Assembly (NCBI RefSeq): GCF_023544465.1 | Contig: NZ_JALPVL010000004.1 | Location: forward strand, 248,001 to 312,000 | Source: Paractinoplanes maris | Lineage (GTDB): Bacteria; Actinomycetota; Actinomycetes; Mycobacteriales; Micromonosporaceae | DNA: 64,000 bases | Direction: 5' to 3' | In this document: piece after piece, positions 8,881-17,164 of the stretch | Layout of the letters: each line of letters starts with the position of its first letter | Numbering within the stretch: position 1 is the stretch's first letter | Notes under the pieces: generated by a model | What the model saw: only the letters and a program-made list of their open reading frames with translations | Database searches by the model: none | What the model was told of the DNA's origin: nothing | Program-made: the position numbers and the translations under genes

Positions 8881-9423
8881 GTGCCCGACACTGACCTGAC
8901 CGACGCCCTGCGCGCCGCACAACAAGGCGACGCAGCCGGCTTCGCCACACTCTGGCGCACCCACCACCCCTCGGTGCTGCGCTACCTGCGCGTCCTCGCC
9001 GGAGACCACGCCGAAGACGCCGCCAGCGAAACCTGGCTCCACGTCATCCGCGACCTCCAGCACTTCGACGGCGACCACGACGGCTTCCGGGGCTGGCTCT
9101 TCCGCATCGCCCGGCACCGCGGCATCGACGAGAAAAGACGCCAATCCCGTACGCGGGAAACCGCGACCCCACCCACCCGGACCGCCCCCGACGCCGCCAC
9201 CCAGGCCGCCGAAGGCGCCGCCACCACCTGGGCCCTCACCGTCATCGCCGGCCTCCCCGCCGACCAGGCCGAAGCCGTCATGCTCCGCATCGTCATCGGA
9301 CTCGACGTCGCCACCACCGCCGGCATCCTAGGCAAAAAACCCGGCGCCGTCCGCATCGCCACCATGCGCGGACTCCGCCGCCTCGCCCTGCATCCCCAAA
9401 TCCGTACGAGAGAGGGGGTGTAA
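8881..9423 (+). CDS. ECF-type RNA polymerase sigma factor
   Basis: A 180-residue sigma-70-family factor with only regions 2 and 4, the ECF layout. Region 2 is seen in FATLWRTHHPSVLRYLRVLA, the AEDAASETWLHVI segment and FRGWLFRIARHRGIDEKRR. Region 4 is LTVIAGLPADQAEAVMLRI followed by the helix-turn-helix VATTAGILGKKPGAVRI and MRGLRRL. The GTG start at 8881 is set by a GGAGAGG site two bases upstream of the spacer; a longer in-frame reading to the left has no support. The gene ends four bases before the next gene, whose membrane-anchored product is the likely regulator of this factor. Confidence 0.9.
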   Translation: MPDTDLTDALRAAQQGDAAGFATLWRTHHPSVLRYLRVLAGDHAEDAASETWLHVIRDLQHFDGDHDGFRGWLFRIARHRGIDEKRRQSRTRETATPPTRTAPDAATQAAEGAATTWALTVIAGLPADQAEAVMLRIVIGLDVATTAGILGKKPGAVRIATMRGLRRLALHPQIRTREGV

Positions 9424-9427
9424 CAAA

Positions 9428-10315
9428 ATGCGCGCCCTCCACGCTCTCCTCCGTGCACTGCGCACGCGACGGAAGCACCCCGAGACCGACCCGATCGCCA
9501 CACCCGATCACCCCGGCCTCGCCGACCTCCTCGACGCCGCCCGAGCCCCCGCCACCCCGGAGGAACTCGCCGGCGAACACGAGATGGTCGCCGCCTTCGT
9601 CGCCCACCGCAGAAGTGCTGCCCGCAGCGAACGACGCCGCCACGCCAAGGCGAGAATCCGGGCCGTGCTCGTGCCCGCCACGACCGGTCTGGCTCTCCTC
9701 ATTCTCACCGGCACCGCCGTCGCCGCCCGCACCGGCAACCTGCCCCAAGGAGCCCAGCAGCACGCGCACAGCCTGTTCTCGGCGCTGGGCGTACCTGCGC
9801 CGGGAACAGGCACCCCGACCACCCCGTCACCCAGCCGGCCGGGGCCCCGTCCCTCCCTCGACGTCACCGCCCTCACCTGGTGCCAGGCCTGGGGCGGCGC
9901 CGACCGGCCGCTGAGCCGCGAGGACCGGCGCAGACTCAGCAAAGCCGCCGGGGGAGAGAAACACATCGGAAAGTACTGCCGGGACCTGCACCGGTCAGCG
10001 TCGGCGAGCCCGTCACCCTCGGCACCGCCGTCCACACCGGTGACGCCGTCAGCACCGCCGACACCGGCGCCGCTCGGCCCGTCGGACCCCGTCCAACCGG
10101 GACTGCCGGCGACCTCGGAACCGGTACCCACCGCGACACCGCCGTCGAAACCGGGCCGGCCGACCCACACCGGCAAGCCGACCGACGTGCCCCGAGGGAC
10201 CGGCAAGCCGAGTAAGAGCCGGGAGCCGAAGAAGAACACGGACAAGCACAACGCCGGCTCACCGGGCGTAGCCGCGCCCACGACGGACAGCGCGGAGCGT
10301 GGCCAACCGGAGTGA
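9428..10315 (+). CDS. Membrane-anchored partner of the ECF sigma factor (putative anti-sigma)
   Basis: The 295-residue protein has a basic cytosolic N-terminus, one transmembrane helix near residues 78-100 (VLVPATTGLALLILTGTAVA), and a long outside part. The outside part holds a small folded-looking block with two Cys (TWCQAWGGADRPLS to HIGKYCRDL) followed by more than 100 residues rich in Pro, Ser and Thr. The block before the membrane helix (LADLLDAARAPATPEELAGE) may bind the sigma factor. It begins four bases after the sigma gene, so the two form one transcription unit. No ZAS zinc motif is visible; the anti-sigma role is inferred from position and topology. Confidence 0.72.
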   Translation: MRALHALLRALRTRRKHPETDPIATPDHPGLADLLDAARAPATPEELAGEHEMVAAFVAHRRSAARSERRRHAKARIRAVLVPATTGLALLILTGTAVAARTGNLPQGAQQHAHSLFSALGVPAPGTGTPTTPSPSRPGPRPSLDVTALTWCQAWGGADRPLSREDRRRLSKAAGGEKHIGKYCRDLHRSASASPSPSAPPSTPVTPSAPPTPAPLGPSDPVQPGLPATSEPVPTATPPSKPGRPTHTGKPTDVPRGTGKPSKSREPKKNTDKHNAGSPGVAAPTTDSAERGQPE

Positions 10316-10398
10316 CTCAGGGATGCCGGACGAGGTCAGCGGTCACGCACAGCGGTCGCCGACGTGCCCGTTCATGGCGCCGGGGCGGGGGCGAACGG

Positions 10399-11157
10399 TC
10401 ACCACTTCGGGCCAACGAACTCGTCCAACCGCGCCACGGCCTCCCGGCGCGCCACCGAAAGAAGGTTGGTCCGGCACATCCGCCACTTGATCGCCAACCC
10501 GTCCAAAGCGCCCTGGCATAAGGCCATGATGTCTGCTGACTCGTTCGCGAACATGTATCGCGCATATTGATACGTCTTGTCACCGCGTTGCACTTTATTC
10601 ATCACTCGACAACCATCAGAATGGAACAGGCCGCGGAGGAAATCTTGGGGAAATACGTCGACAATGTTCGTCTGCCAGGGAGTCAGTGCGATGAGGCGCT
10701 CGTGCTTCTTGCCGGGGCCGTGCTGAGGGAAGAAGCAGGGCCAGTGGTTGGAGGAACTCTCCACCACGACGCAGCCATCGCGTGACACACGGTGGACCTT
10801 TCTCGCGAGGACGCGCAGCATCGCCTCTTCACACATGGCGACGAGGCCCGGCCACGCCGCAGTGCAGTAGACACGGAGCACGGGAACCTTCACGGAAGTG
10901 ACGAGGTGGCCGTCTCCGAGGTAAAGCCCGAGAAGGTAGGCGTAAGCATCGCCGTCGGAGACGTCACGTGGGGGGTCGGCGCAACGAGCGCATCGGGGTC
11001 GGTTCGCCTCGCGCTCCACGCGGCGTCGCGGGCGATCGCCGTAGAACCAGTTACCCACTGTCCGCCGCGGCAGCCCAAGATCGCGACATATCTCGCCGAA
11101 GGTAATGCCGTCGGCGCGCAACTGGATGGCTCGCTCGCGGAGATGGGCTGGATGCAT
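10399..11157 (-). CDS. LAGLIDADG-type protein with N-terminal helix-turn-helix
   Basis: The 252-residue protein starts with an HTH of the resolvase/homeodomain-like kind (HLRERAIQLRADGITFGEIC, LGLPRRTVGNWFYG), then a possible zinc pair CARC, then two LAGLIDADG-like motifs, YLLGLYLGDG and FLRGLFHSDG. Two motifs in one chain is the monomeric homing-endonuclease layout, though such proteins in actinomycetes may act as regulators. Its 5' end lies 37 bases from the 3' end of a tRNA-Leu, transcribed in the same direction. I chose the ATG at 11157 because all longer readings run into the tRNA. No ribosome-binding site is apparent. The gene is less GC-rich than its neighbours, consistent with a mobile history. 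Confidence 0.75.
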   Translation of the reverse strand: MHPAHLRERAIQLRADGITFGEICRDLGLPRRTVGNWFYGDRPRRRVEREANRPRCARCADPPRDVSDGDAYAYLLGLYLGDGHLVTSVKVPVLRVYCTAAWPGLVAMCEEAMLRVLARKVHRVSRDGCVVVESSSNHWPCFFPQHGPGKKHERLIALTPWQTNIVDVFPQDFLRGLFHSDGCRVMNKVQRGDKTYQYARYMFANESADIMALCQGALDGLAIKWRMCRTNLLSVARREAVARLDEFVGPKW

Positions 11158-11193
11158 ATAGTCATTGTCGTACAGGGGTACGACAGTTTTCTG

Positions 11194-11280
11194 TGGTGCC
11201 GGGGACGGGATTCGAACCCGCATGTTCTCTCGAACAAATGATTTTGAGTCATCCGCGTCAGCCGATTGCGCCACCCCGGC
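11194..11280 (-). tRNA. tRNA-Leu (anticodon CAA)
   Basis: The 7-bp acceptor stem (GCCGGGG with CCCCGGC), D arm, anticodon arm with loop CTCAAAA, a long variable arm (TGTTC-GAGA-GAACA) and the T arm GGGTTCGAATCCC are all present. Positions 34-36 read CAA, decoding UUG. CCA is encoded at 11196-11194. The large variable arm is diagnostic of leucine or serine tRNAs and the anticodon fixes it as leucine. Confidence 0.97.
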
Positions 11281-11406
11281 ATGCCTGGTTCATCGCGACA
11301 AGGCCACGCTGACCCAAGCAGAAGACAGACTACCCACTAGGCTTAGGGCGACGACACCCGGATACCGGGGTGTCGCGACTTCGGGAACGTTGGGGGTAGG
11401 GGTTCC

Positions 11407-12030
11407 GTGGCCGACTCGCAGGCTGGCGCCGAGCGCAAGCGGGTTCTGATCGCCGAGGACGAGGCGCTCATCCGCCTGGACCTGGCGGAGATGCTCGTCG
11501 AGGAGGGCTACGACGTCGTCGGTGAGGCGGGCGACGGGGAGACCGCCGTGCGCCTGGCCGAGGAGTTGCGCCCCGACCTCGTCATCCTCGACATCAAGAT
11601 GCCGATCATGGACGGGTTGGCGGCCGCGGAGCGGATCGCGGGCGGCCGGATCGCGCCTGTCGTGATTCTGACAGCGTTCAGTCAGCGTGATCTGGTGGAG
11701 CGGGCCCGGGCGGCCGGCGCGATGGCTTATCTGGTGAAGCCGTTCCAGAAGTCGGATCTGGTGCCGGCGGTCGAGATCGCGCTGTCGCGCTATTCGGAGA
11801 TCGCCGTGCTGGAGGCCGAGGTCGCCGGTCTGACTGATCGTCTGGAGACGCGGAAGTCGGTTGAGCGGGCCAAGGGTGAGCTGATGACGAAGTATCAGAT
11901 GACCGAGCCGCAGGCGTTCAAGTGGATTCAGCGCACGGCGATGGATCACCGGATGACGATGCGTGAGGTGGCGGATCGCATCCTGGCGGAGGGTCAGGAA
12001 ACGAGCGGCGAGCAGCCCGCCACGAGTTGA
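11407..12030 (+). CDS. pdtaR: ANTAR-domain response regulator
   Basis: A 207-residue two-component regulator of the PdtaR type. Residues about 12-130 are the receiver: the acidic pair in VLIAEDEAL, the phosphoacceptor Asp in VILDIKMP, the Thr of ILTAFSQ and the Lys of YLVKPF. Residues about 140-200 form an ANTAR domain (VERAKGELMTKYQMTEPQAF, WIQRTAMDHRMTMREVA), which binds paired RNA hairpins and prevents termination. The expected PdtaS kinase is not in the window. The start is GTG at 11407 with a purine-rich GTAGGGG upstream. It lies just before the liv operon, but a 208-base gap with its own promoter-like sequence separates them. Confidence 0.95.
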   Translation: MADSQAGAERKRVLIAEDEALIRLDLAEMLVEEGYDVVGEAGDGETAVRLAEELRPDLVILDIKMPIMDGLAAAERIAGGRIAPVVILTAFSQRDLVERARAAGAMAYLVKPFQKSDLVPAVEIALSRYSEIAVLEAEVAGLTDRLETRKSVERAKGELMTKYQMTEPQAFKWIQRTAMDHRMTMREVADRILAEGQETSGEQPATS

Positions 12031-12114
12031 TCTTGAGGTAGCCCGGTTGTAACACCAACTCTGGCCTGCGGGTCACCGGACGTAACGGTTCGGTGAAAGC
12101 CCGAGTGAAGTCTT

Positions 12115-12142
12115 TTGGCAGGCCGCGTACCTGGGATAGCGT
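12115..12142 (+). promoter_or_regulatory. Putative vegetative promoter of the liv operon
   Basis: TTGGCA at 12115-12120, a 16-base spacer and TAGCGT at 12137-12142 fit the main sigma factor consensus. The binding-protein gene starts about 97 bases downstream. Confidence 0.5.
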
Positions 12143-12238
12143 CCCGCCCCAGAACGGGGCACAGGTGGTCGTCGTCGCACGCAAGTGCCAATCGATCAGC
12201 GGTGGCTCGGTGGGTTCGTATGGAGGAGGGTTTCAACC

Positions 12239-13405
12239 TTGAGGCAGGTTCTCGCACGAGCCATCGGCGGGGTGGCCATCATCGGGCTCATCGCCGGTGC
12301 CGCTGCTTGCAATAGCGACTCAGGCAGCGACGACACCGCGAGCGGTTCGAACTGCGGCTACAAGCTCGCATACTTCGGCGCTCTGACCGGCTCGGCCGCC
12401 AACCTCGGTGTCAACATCGAGCAAGGCTTCGAGCTGGCCATCGAGCAGTACAACAAGGCCAAGGGCTCGACGTGTATCGAGGTCGCGAAGTTCGACTCCC
12501 AGGGTGAGGCTTCGGTCGCTCCTGGTGTCGCTCGTAGCCTGGTCGCGGACAAGAAGATCCTCGGCATCGTCGGCCCGCCGTTCTCGGGTGAGTCCGAGGC
12601 GGCCGACCCGATCTTCGAGGCGGCCGGCATCCCGACCATCTCGCCGTCGGCGACCCGGGTGTCGCTGGCGTCGAAGGGGTGGAAGACCTTCCACCGCGCG
12701 GTCGCGAACGACGACTCGCAGGGTCCGGCGGCTGCGGCGTACATCAAGGACAACATGAAGGCCACCAAGGTCTTCGTGGCGGACGACCAGTCGGCGTACG
12801 GTGCCGGCCTGGCCGATGTCGTCAAGTCGAAGCTGGGTGCGCTGGTGGTCGCCAGCGACAAGACCGAGGGTGACGGCAAGCAGGCCGACTTCTCGGCGCT
12901 GGTGCAGAAGGTCCAGTCGAGCGGTGCCACGGCGCTGTTCTACGGCGGCTACTACACGAACGCGGGCATCATCCGTAAGCAGCTGAGCGCGGCGGGCTGG
13001 AAGGGCACGCTGATCGGCGGTGACGGCATGAAGGACCTGGGCCTGTCGAAGGCTTCGGGTGTGCAGCAGGCGGTGGGCACCGTGGTGACCTGCCCGTGCT
13101 CGCCTCCGGAGGCTGCGGGTGGCACGTTCGTCAACGACTACAAGGCGAAGTGGAACGTCGACGCGGGTACGTACTCGGATGTGGCGTTCGACGCCGCGAA
13201 CATCTTCCTGCAGGGCATCGACGCGGGTAACAACACCACGGAGAAGCTCAACACCTACTTGTCGACGGTGAACTACAAGGGCATCGCGAACACCTACAAG
13301 TTCACCGAGACCGGCGAGCTCGACCCGTCGCTGATCAAGGTGTGGGCGTTCAAGTTCGACAGCTCGGGCGACGCGAAGGCCGACGTGGAGATCAAGACCT
13401 CCTGA
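12239..13405 (+). CDS. livJ: Branched-chain amino acid ABC transporter, substrate-binding lipoprotein
   Basis: A 388-residue extracytoplasmic receptor of the Leu/Ile/Val-binding family. The start is TTG at 12239, chosen because GGAGGAGGG ends eight bases before it and the product then begins with a compact lipoprotein signal (MRQVLARAIGGVAIIGLIAG, then AAAC). The mature protein shows family hallmarks: GALTGSAANLG near the N-terminus, IVGPPFSGESEAADP, ISPSATRVSLA, and YDAANIF-like SDVAFDAANIFLQGI near the end. Its operon partners are livH, livM, livG and livF. A perfect 13-bp hairpin right after the gene probably lets the receptor be made in excess over the membrane parts. Confidence 0.92.
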   Translation: MRQVLARAIGGVAIIGLIAGAAACNSDSGSDDTASGSNCGYKLAYFGALTGSAANLGVNIEQGFELAIEQYNKAKGSTCIEVAKFDSQGEASVAPGVARSLVADKKILGIVGPPFSGESEAADPIFEAAGIPTISPSATRVSLASKGWKTFHRAVANDDSQGPAAAAYIKDNMKATKVFVADDQSAYGAGLADVVKSKLGALVVASDKTEGDGKQADFSALVQKVQSSGATALFYGGYYTNAGIIRKQLSAAGWKGTLIGGDGMKDLGLSKASGVQQAVGTVVTCPCSPPEAAGGTFVNDYKAKWNVDAGTYSDVAFDAANIFLQGIDAGNNTTEKLNTYLSTVNYKGIANTYKFTETGELDPSLIKVWAFKFDSSGDAKADVEIKTS

Positions 13406-13432
13406 TCGGGTAGCGCTAACTCTCTGTTGGGC

Positions 13433-13463
13433 CGGTGCGGCCGGATGATCTCCGGCCGCACCG
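13433..13463 (+). terminator. Intercistronic hairpin between livJ and livH
   Basis: A perfect 13-bp stem (13433-13445 with 13451-13463) and a 5-base loop, followed by a pyrimidine-rich stretch with TTTT at 13473. It is placed to act as a partial terminator or 3' stabiliser that raises receptor over permease expression. Confidence 0.7.
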
Positions 13464-13487
13464 ACCTCTTCGTTTTGGAGCCCCTCT

Positions 13488-14438
13488 GTGGATTTTTCCG
13501 GTCTGATCAATGATTTCGGGCCGCTCACCGTCTCCGGTCTCGCCCAGGGCGCGATCATCGCGTTGTTCGCCCTGGGTTACACGCTGGTCTACGGTGTTCT
13601 GCGGCTCATCAACTTCGCGCACTCCGAGGTCTTCCTCATGGGCACGTACGCGTGTCTGTTCGTGTGGGGACTGTTCGGACTCGACCAGAACTCGGCGGCC
13701 CCCTCGGTCGGCTTGATGCTGCTCTACCTGGTGATCGGCCTGGTCGGTGCGATCATCGCGTCGGGGGCCACGGCCCTCGCGGTGGAGCTGGTGGCCTACC
13801 GGCCGCTGCGCCGGCGTAACGCGCCGCCGCTCGCGTTCCTGATCACCGCCATCGGCGCCTCGTTGTTCATCTCCGAGCTGACCGGTGTGCTGACGCACCG
13901 CAATCAGAAGGGTGTGCCGCCGGTCATCCAGGCGAAGCCGCTCTTCACGATCGGCGACACGACGGTCACGAACCTGCAGCTCCTCATCATTGTGCTGGCG
14001 CTGGTGATGATGTTCCTGCTGGATCGTTTCATCAACGGTTCCCGTCTGGGCCGGGGTATCCGCGCGGTGGCGCAGAACCCGGACAGCGCGGCGTTGATGG
14101 GTGTCAACAAGTCGCGGGTGATCGGGCTGGTGTTCCTGCTGGGTGGTCTGATGGCCGGCGTCGCCGCGGTGATGTACAACCTGAAGATCGGCGTGACCCG
14201 GTACGACGCGGGCTTCCTGCTCGGCATCGACGCGTTCGCGGCGGCTGTTCTGGGCGGTATCGGTAACTTGCGCGGTGCACTGCTGGGCGGCTTGCTGCTC
14301 GGTGTGTTGCAGGCGTACGCGGCCGGTCTGTTCGGTTCGCAGTGGCTGCACGCGGCTTCGTTCGTGCTGCTCGTGGTCATCCTGCTGTTCCGTCCGACCG
14401 GTCTGCTGGGTGAGTCGCTGGGAAGGGCTCGAGCATGA
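13488..14438 (+). CDS. livH: Branched-chain amino acid ABC transporter permease
   Basis: A 316-residue LivH-type permease with eight or so membrane helices. The LivH signatures are present: GLAQGAIIALFALGYTLVYG at the start, LRLINFAHSEVFLMG, and the ATPase-contact loop around GRGIRAVAQNPDSAALMGVN, followed by AAVLGGIGNLRGALLGG. The start is GTG at 13488 with GGAG upstream. Its stop overlaps the livM start by four bases (ATGA), so the two permeases are made together. It forms the heterodimeric channel with LivM. Confidence 0.95.
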   Translation: MDFSGLINDFGPLTVSGLAQGAIIALFALGYTLVYGVLRLINFAHSEVFLMGTYACLFVWGLFGLDQNSAAPSVGLMLLYLVIGLVGAIIASGATALAVELVAYRPLRRRNAPPLAFLITAIGASLFISELTGVLTHRNQKGVPPVIQAKPLFTIGDTTVTNLQLLIIVLALVMMFLLDRFINGSRLGRGIRAVAQNPDSAALMGVNKSRVIGLVFLLGGLMAGVAAVMYNLKIGVTRYDAGFLLGIDAFAAAVLGGIGNLRGALLGGLLLGVLQAYAAGLFGSQWLHAASFVLLVVILLFRPTGLLGESLGRARA

Positions 14439-15547
14439 GCGTGAGCGAGAAGGCAACTTTCCGCAGCAGCGGCGGTGTGCGGGGCTGGTTCGGCCGGCAG
14501 CCGGTGTGGGTGCGCGGTGTGGTCGTGGCGGTCGCTCTGGTGCTGGCGTTCCTGCTGCCGTACGCGGGTGACATCCCGCTGCTCGGCCCGCAGATCGTCA
14601 CCGAGGGCATCGACTGGCCGAGCGCGCTGTTCAACATGTCCTACTACGTGCTGCTGGCGCTGGGCCTGAACGTCGTGGTCGGCTACGCGGGTCTGCTGGA
14701 CCTCGGTTATGTCGGCTTCTTCGCGGTCGGCGCGTACGGCACGGCTCTGCTGACCTCTCCGGACTCGGTCCTGTATGCGGACACGGGCTGGAAGTGGCTG
14801 ATGGCGGTGCCGGTGGCGCTGGCGCTGACCATGGTGGCGGGCCTGATCCTGGGCTGGCCGACGCTGCGGTTGCGCGGTGACTACCTGGCCATCGTGACGC
14901 TCGGCTTCGCCGAGATCATCCGGATCTTCGCGACGAGCACGACGACGTTGCGCGGTGACCGTGGTTTCGCGAGCATCCCGCACCCGCCGGGTGAGTGGGG
15001 CGGGAAACCGATCTTCGGTGTGACCGACGCGGTGCCGTACTTCTGGCTCGGCCTGGTGGTCATCATCCTGGTCATCCTGGGTGTGCGGAATCTCGACCGG
15101 AGCCGGGTCGGCCGTTCGTGGCTGGCGATCCGCGAGGATGAGGAAGCCGCCGAGATCATGGGCGTGCGGACCATCAAGTACAAGTTGTGGGCGTTCGCGA
15201 TCGGCGCGTTCATCGGTGGTCTCGGTGGTGTGCTGTTCGCCGGTGAGCAGGGCTTCATCAACTCGCAGACGTTCGTGCTGCAGTTCTCGATCCTGGTGCT
15301 GGCGGGCGTGGTCATGGGTGGTTCCGGCAACATGGCCGGGGCGATCCTGGGCGGTGCGCTGATCTCGTACATCCCGGACCGTCTGCGGGGTATCTCGCTG
15401 GGCGACACCGACCTGTACGAGTACCGGTTCGCGTTGTTCGGCGCCGTGATCATCATCATCATGGTGCTGCGGCCGCAGGGTCTGATCCCGAGCCGTCGCC
15501 GGGCCATGGAGCTCAAGGACCGGGAGAAGGAGGTGGCTCCCCAGTGA
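14435..15547 (+). CDS. livM: Branched-chain amino acid ABC transporter permease
   Basis: The 370-residue LivM partner of LivH. After an N-terminal cytosolic segment it shows the conserved [20 protein letters not shown] and [17 protein letters not shown] blocks, the [20 protein letters not shown] segment, and the ATPase-coupling loop [20 protein letters not shown]. The C-terminal helix ends in a highly charged tail ([11 protein letters not shown]). It starts inside the livH stop and its own stop overlaps livG by four bases (GTGA), so translation is coupled throughout. Confidence 0.95.
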   Translation: MSVSEKATFRSSGGVRGWFGRQPVWVRGVVVAVALVLAFLLPYAGDIPLLGPQIVTEGIDWPSALFNMSYYVLLALGLNVVVGYAGLLDLGYVGFFAVGAYGTALLTSPDSVLYADTGWKWLMAVPVALALTMVAGLILGWPTLRLRGDYLAIVTLGFAEIIRIFATSTTTLRGDRGFASIPHPPGEWGGKPIFGVTDAVPYFWLGLVVIILVILGVRNLDRSRVGRSWLAIREDEEAAEIMGVRTIKYKLWAFAIGAFIGGLGGVLFAGEQGFINSQTFVLQFSILVLAGVVMGGSGNMAGAILGGALISYIPDRLRGISLGDTDLYEYRFALFGAVIIIIMVLRPQGLIPSRRRAMELKDREKEVAPQ

Positions 15548-16437
15548 GTGAGCCGCACATGGAGACTCCTGAGGAGCTCGACCGGGCCAACGAGCGCCCG
15601 GTGGATGAGCCCGAGCCGACCGGTGGCACCGGCCGAGGGTCGACGTCCGATCGCGTACGGGATGAGGACGTCCTTCTCGAGGTCGACCACGTGACGCTGC
15701 GGTTCGGCGGTGTCGTGGCGCTCAACGACGTCAGCTTCTCGCTGCGCAAGGGTGAGATCTTCGGTCTGATCGGTCCGAACGGCGCCGGCAAGACCACCTG
15801 CTTCAACGCGATGACCGGCGTCTACCGGCCGACCAGCGGGGCGATCCGGTTCCAGGGCGAGTCGGTCGTCGGCAAGAAGAAGCACGAGATCACCCGGGGT
15901 GGCATCGCGCGGACGTTCCAGAACGTGCGGTTGTTCCCCGAGATGACGGCGCTGGAGAACGTCATGGTGGGCGCGGACGCGCATCACAAGACGAGCGTCC
16001 TCAGCGCGCTGTTCCGCCTGCCGCGATTCTGGCGGGAGGAGAAGTCGGGGCGTGCTCGTTCGATCGAGTTGTTGCGCTTCGTCGGGATCGGGCACCGGGC
16101 CGGCGATGTCAGCCGCAACCTCTCGTACGGTGAGCAGCGCCGGCTGGAGATCGCCCGTGCTCTCGCGACCAACCCGACCCTGCTCTGCCTGGACGAGCCG
16201 GCCGCCGGCTTCAACCCGGCGGAGAAGGTCGAGCTGCTGGCGCTGATCCGCAAGATCCGCGACACCGGCGTGACGGTGCTGCTGATCGAGCACGACATGC
16301 GCCTGGTGATGGGTGTGACCGACCGGATCGTGGTGCTGGAGTTCGGCAAGAAGATCGCCGAGGGGACGCCCGCCGAGGTGCGGGACAACCCGGCGGTCAT
16401 CGCCGCGTACCTGGGGGTGCCGACCGATGCTGCTTGA
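15544..16437 (+). CDS. livG: Branched-chain amino acid ABC transporter ATP-binding protein LivG
   Basis: One of the two ATPases that drive the LivHM channel. About 40 residues of acidic, poorly structured N-terminal extension come before the ATPase core. The Walker A motif is GPNGAGKTT, the signature is [15 protein letters not shown], Walker B is [13 protein letters not shown] and the switch His is in [10 protein letters not shown]. The LivG-specific segment [20 protein letters not shown] is present. The gene overlaps livF by 11 bases, keeping the five-gene operon contiguous. Confidence 0.96.
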   Translation: MSEPHMETPEELDRANERPVDEPEPTGGTGRGSTSDRVRDEDVLLEVDHVTLRFGGVVALNDVSFSLRKGEIFGLIGPNGAGKTTCFNAMTGVYRPTSGAIRFQGESVVGKKKHEITRGGIARTFQNVRLFPEMTALENVMVGADAHHKTSVLSALFRLPRFWREEKSGRARSIELLRFVGIGHRAGDVSRNLSYGEQRRLEIARALATNPTLLCLDEPAAGFNPAEKVELLALIRKIRDTGVTVLLIEHDMRLVMGVTDRIVVLEFGKKIAEGTPAEVRDNPAVIAAYLGVPTDAA

Positions 16438-17137
16438 AGTCGAAAATGTGACGCTGTCCTACGGGCGTATCCAGGCCCTGCACGGCATCAGCCTGACGGT
16501 CGCCCAGGGCGAGGTGGTCGCCTTGATCGGTGCGAACGGCGCCGGGAAGTCGACGACGATGCGGGCCATCTCGGGTCTGCGGCCGCTGTCGCAGGGCACG
16601 ATCCGGTTCGACGGCGAGGACATCTCGAAGCTGCGCGCCGACCTGCGGGTGGTCCGTGGCGTGTCGCAGTCGCCGGAGGGCCGGGGCATCTTCCCGGGCA
16701 TGTCGGTGCGCGACAACCTGGAGATGGGCGCCTACACGCGGCGTAACCGGTCGGAGATCGACGAGGACATGGACCGGGCGTTCACCCTCTTCCCCCGGCT
16801 CAGGGAGCGGGAGAAGCAGGCGGGCGGCACCCTGTCCGGCGGTGAGCAGCAGATGCTCGCGGTCGGCCGGGCGCTGATGAGCCGGCCCAAGCTGCTGCTG
16901 CTGGACGAGCCGTCGATGGGTCTCGCCCCCATGCTGATCCAGCAGATCTTCGACATCATCGTGGAGATCAACCAGCAGGGTACGACCGTGCTGCTCGTGG
17001 AACAGAACGCCCAACAGGCCTTGTCCCGCGCGCATCGCGCGTACGTTCTGGAGACCGGGCGGATCGTCAAGGAAGGCACCGGTGCCGAGCTCCTGCACGA
17101 CCCGGCCGTCAAGGACGCCTACCTCGGCGTCGCGTAA
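16427..17137 (+). CDS. livF: Branched-chain amino acid ABC transporter ATP-binding protein LivF
   Basis: The second ATPase of the liv transporter, 236 residues. Walker A is GANGAGKST, the signature is LSGGEQQMLAVGRALM, Walker B is LLLLDEPSMGLAP and the switch residue follows in LLVEQNAQQALS. The LivF-typical SQSPEGRGIFPGMSVRDNLE is present. It starts within the end of livG. The next gene begins 27 bases later with its own AGGAG ribosome-binding site and belongs to a different transporter family, so readthrough between the two transport operons is possible. Confidence 0.96.
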   Translation: MLLEVENVTLSYGRIQALHGISLTVAQGEVVALIGANGAGKSTTMRAISGLRPLSQGTIRFDGEDISKLRADLRVVRGVSQSPEGRGIFPGMSVRDNLEMGAYTRRNRSEIDEDMDRAFTLFPRLREREKQAGGTLSGGEQQMLAVGRALMSRPKLLLLDEPSMGLAPMLIQQIFDIIVEINQQGTTVLLVEQNAQQALSRAHRAYVLETGRIVKEGTGAELLHDPAVKDAYLGVA

Positions 17138-17164
17138 CACGATTTTCGACGACTAGGAGTCATC

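Noticed and set aside
11158..11274. N-terminal extension of the LAGLIDADG protein through the tRNA-Leu
   Set aside because: The extra residues (SFVRENMRVRIPSPAP and upstream) are the translated 3' half of the tRNA, a known artefact.
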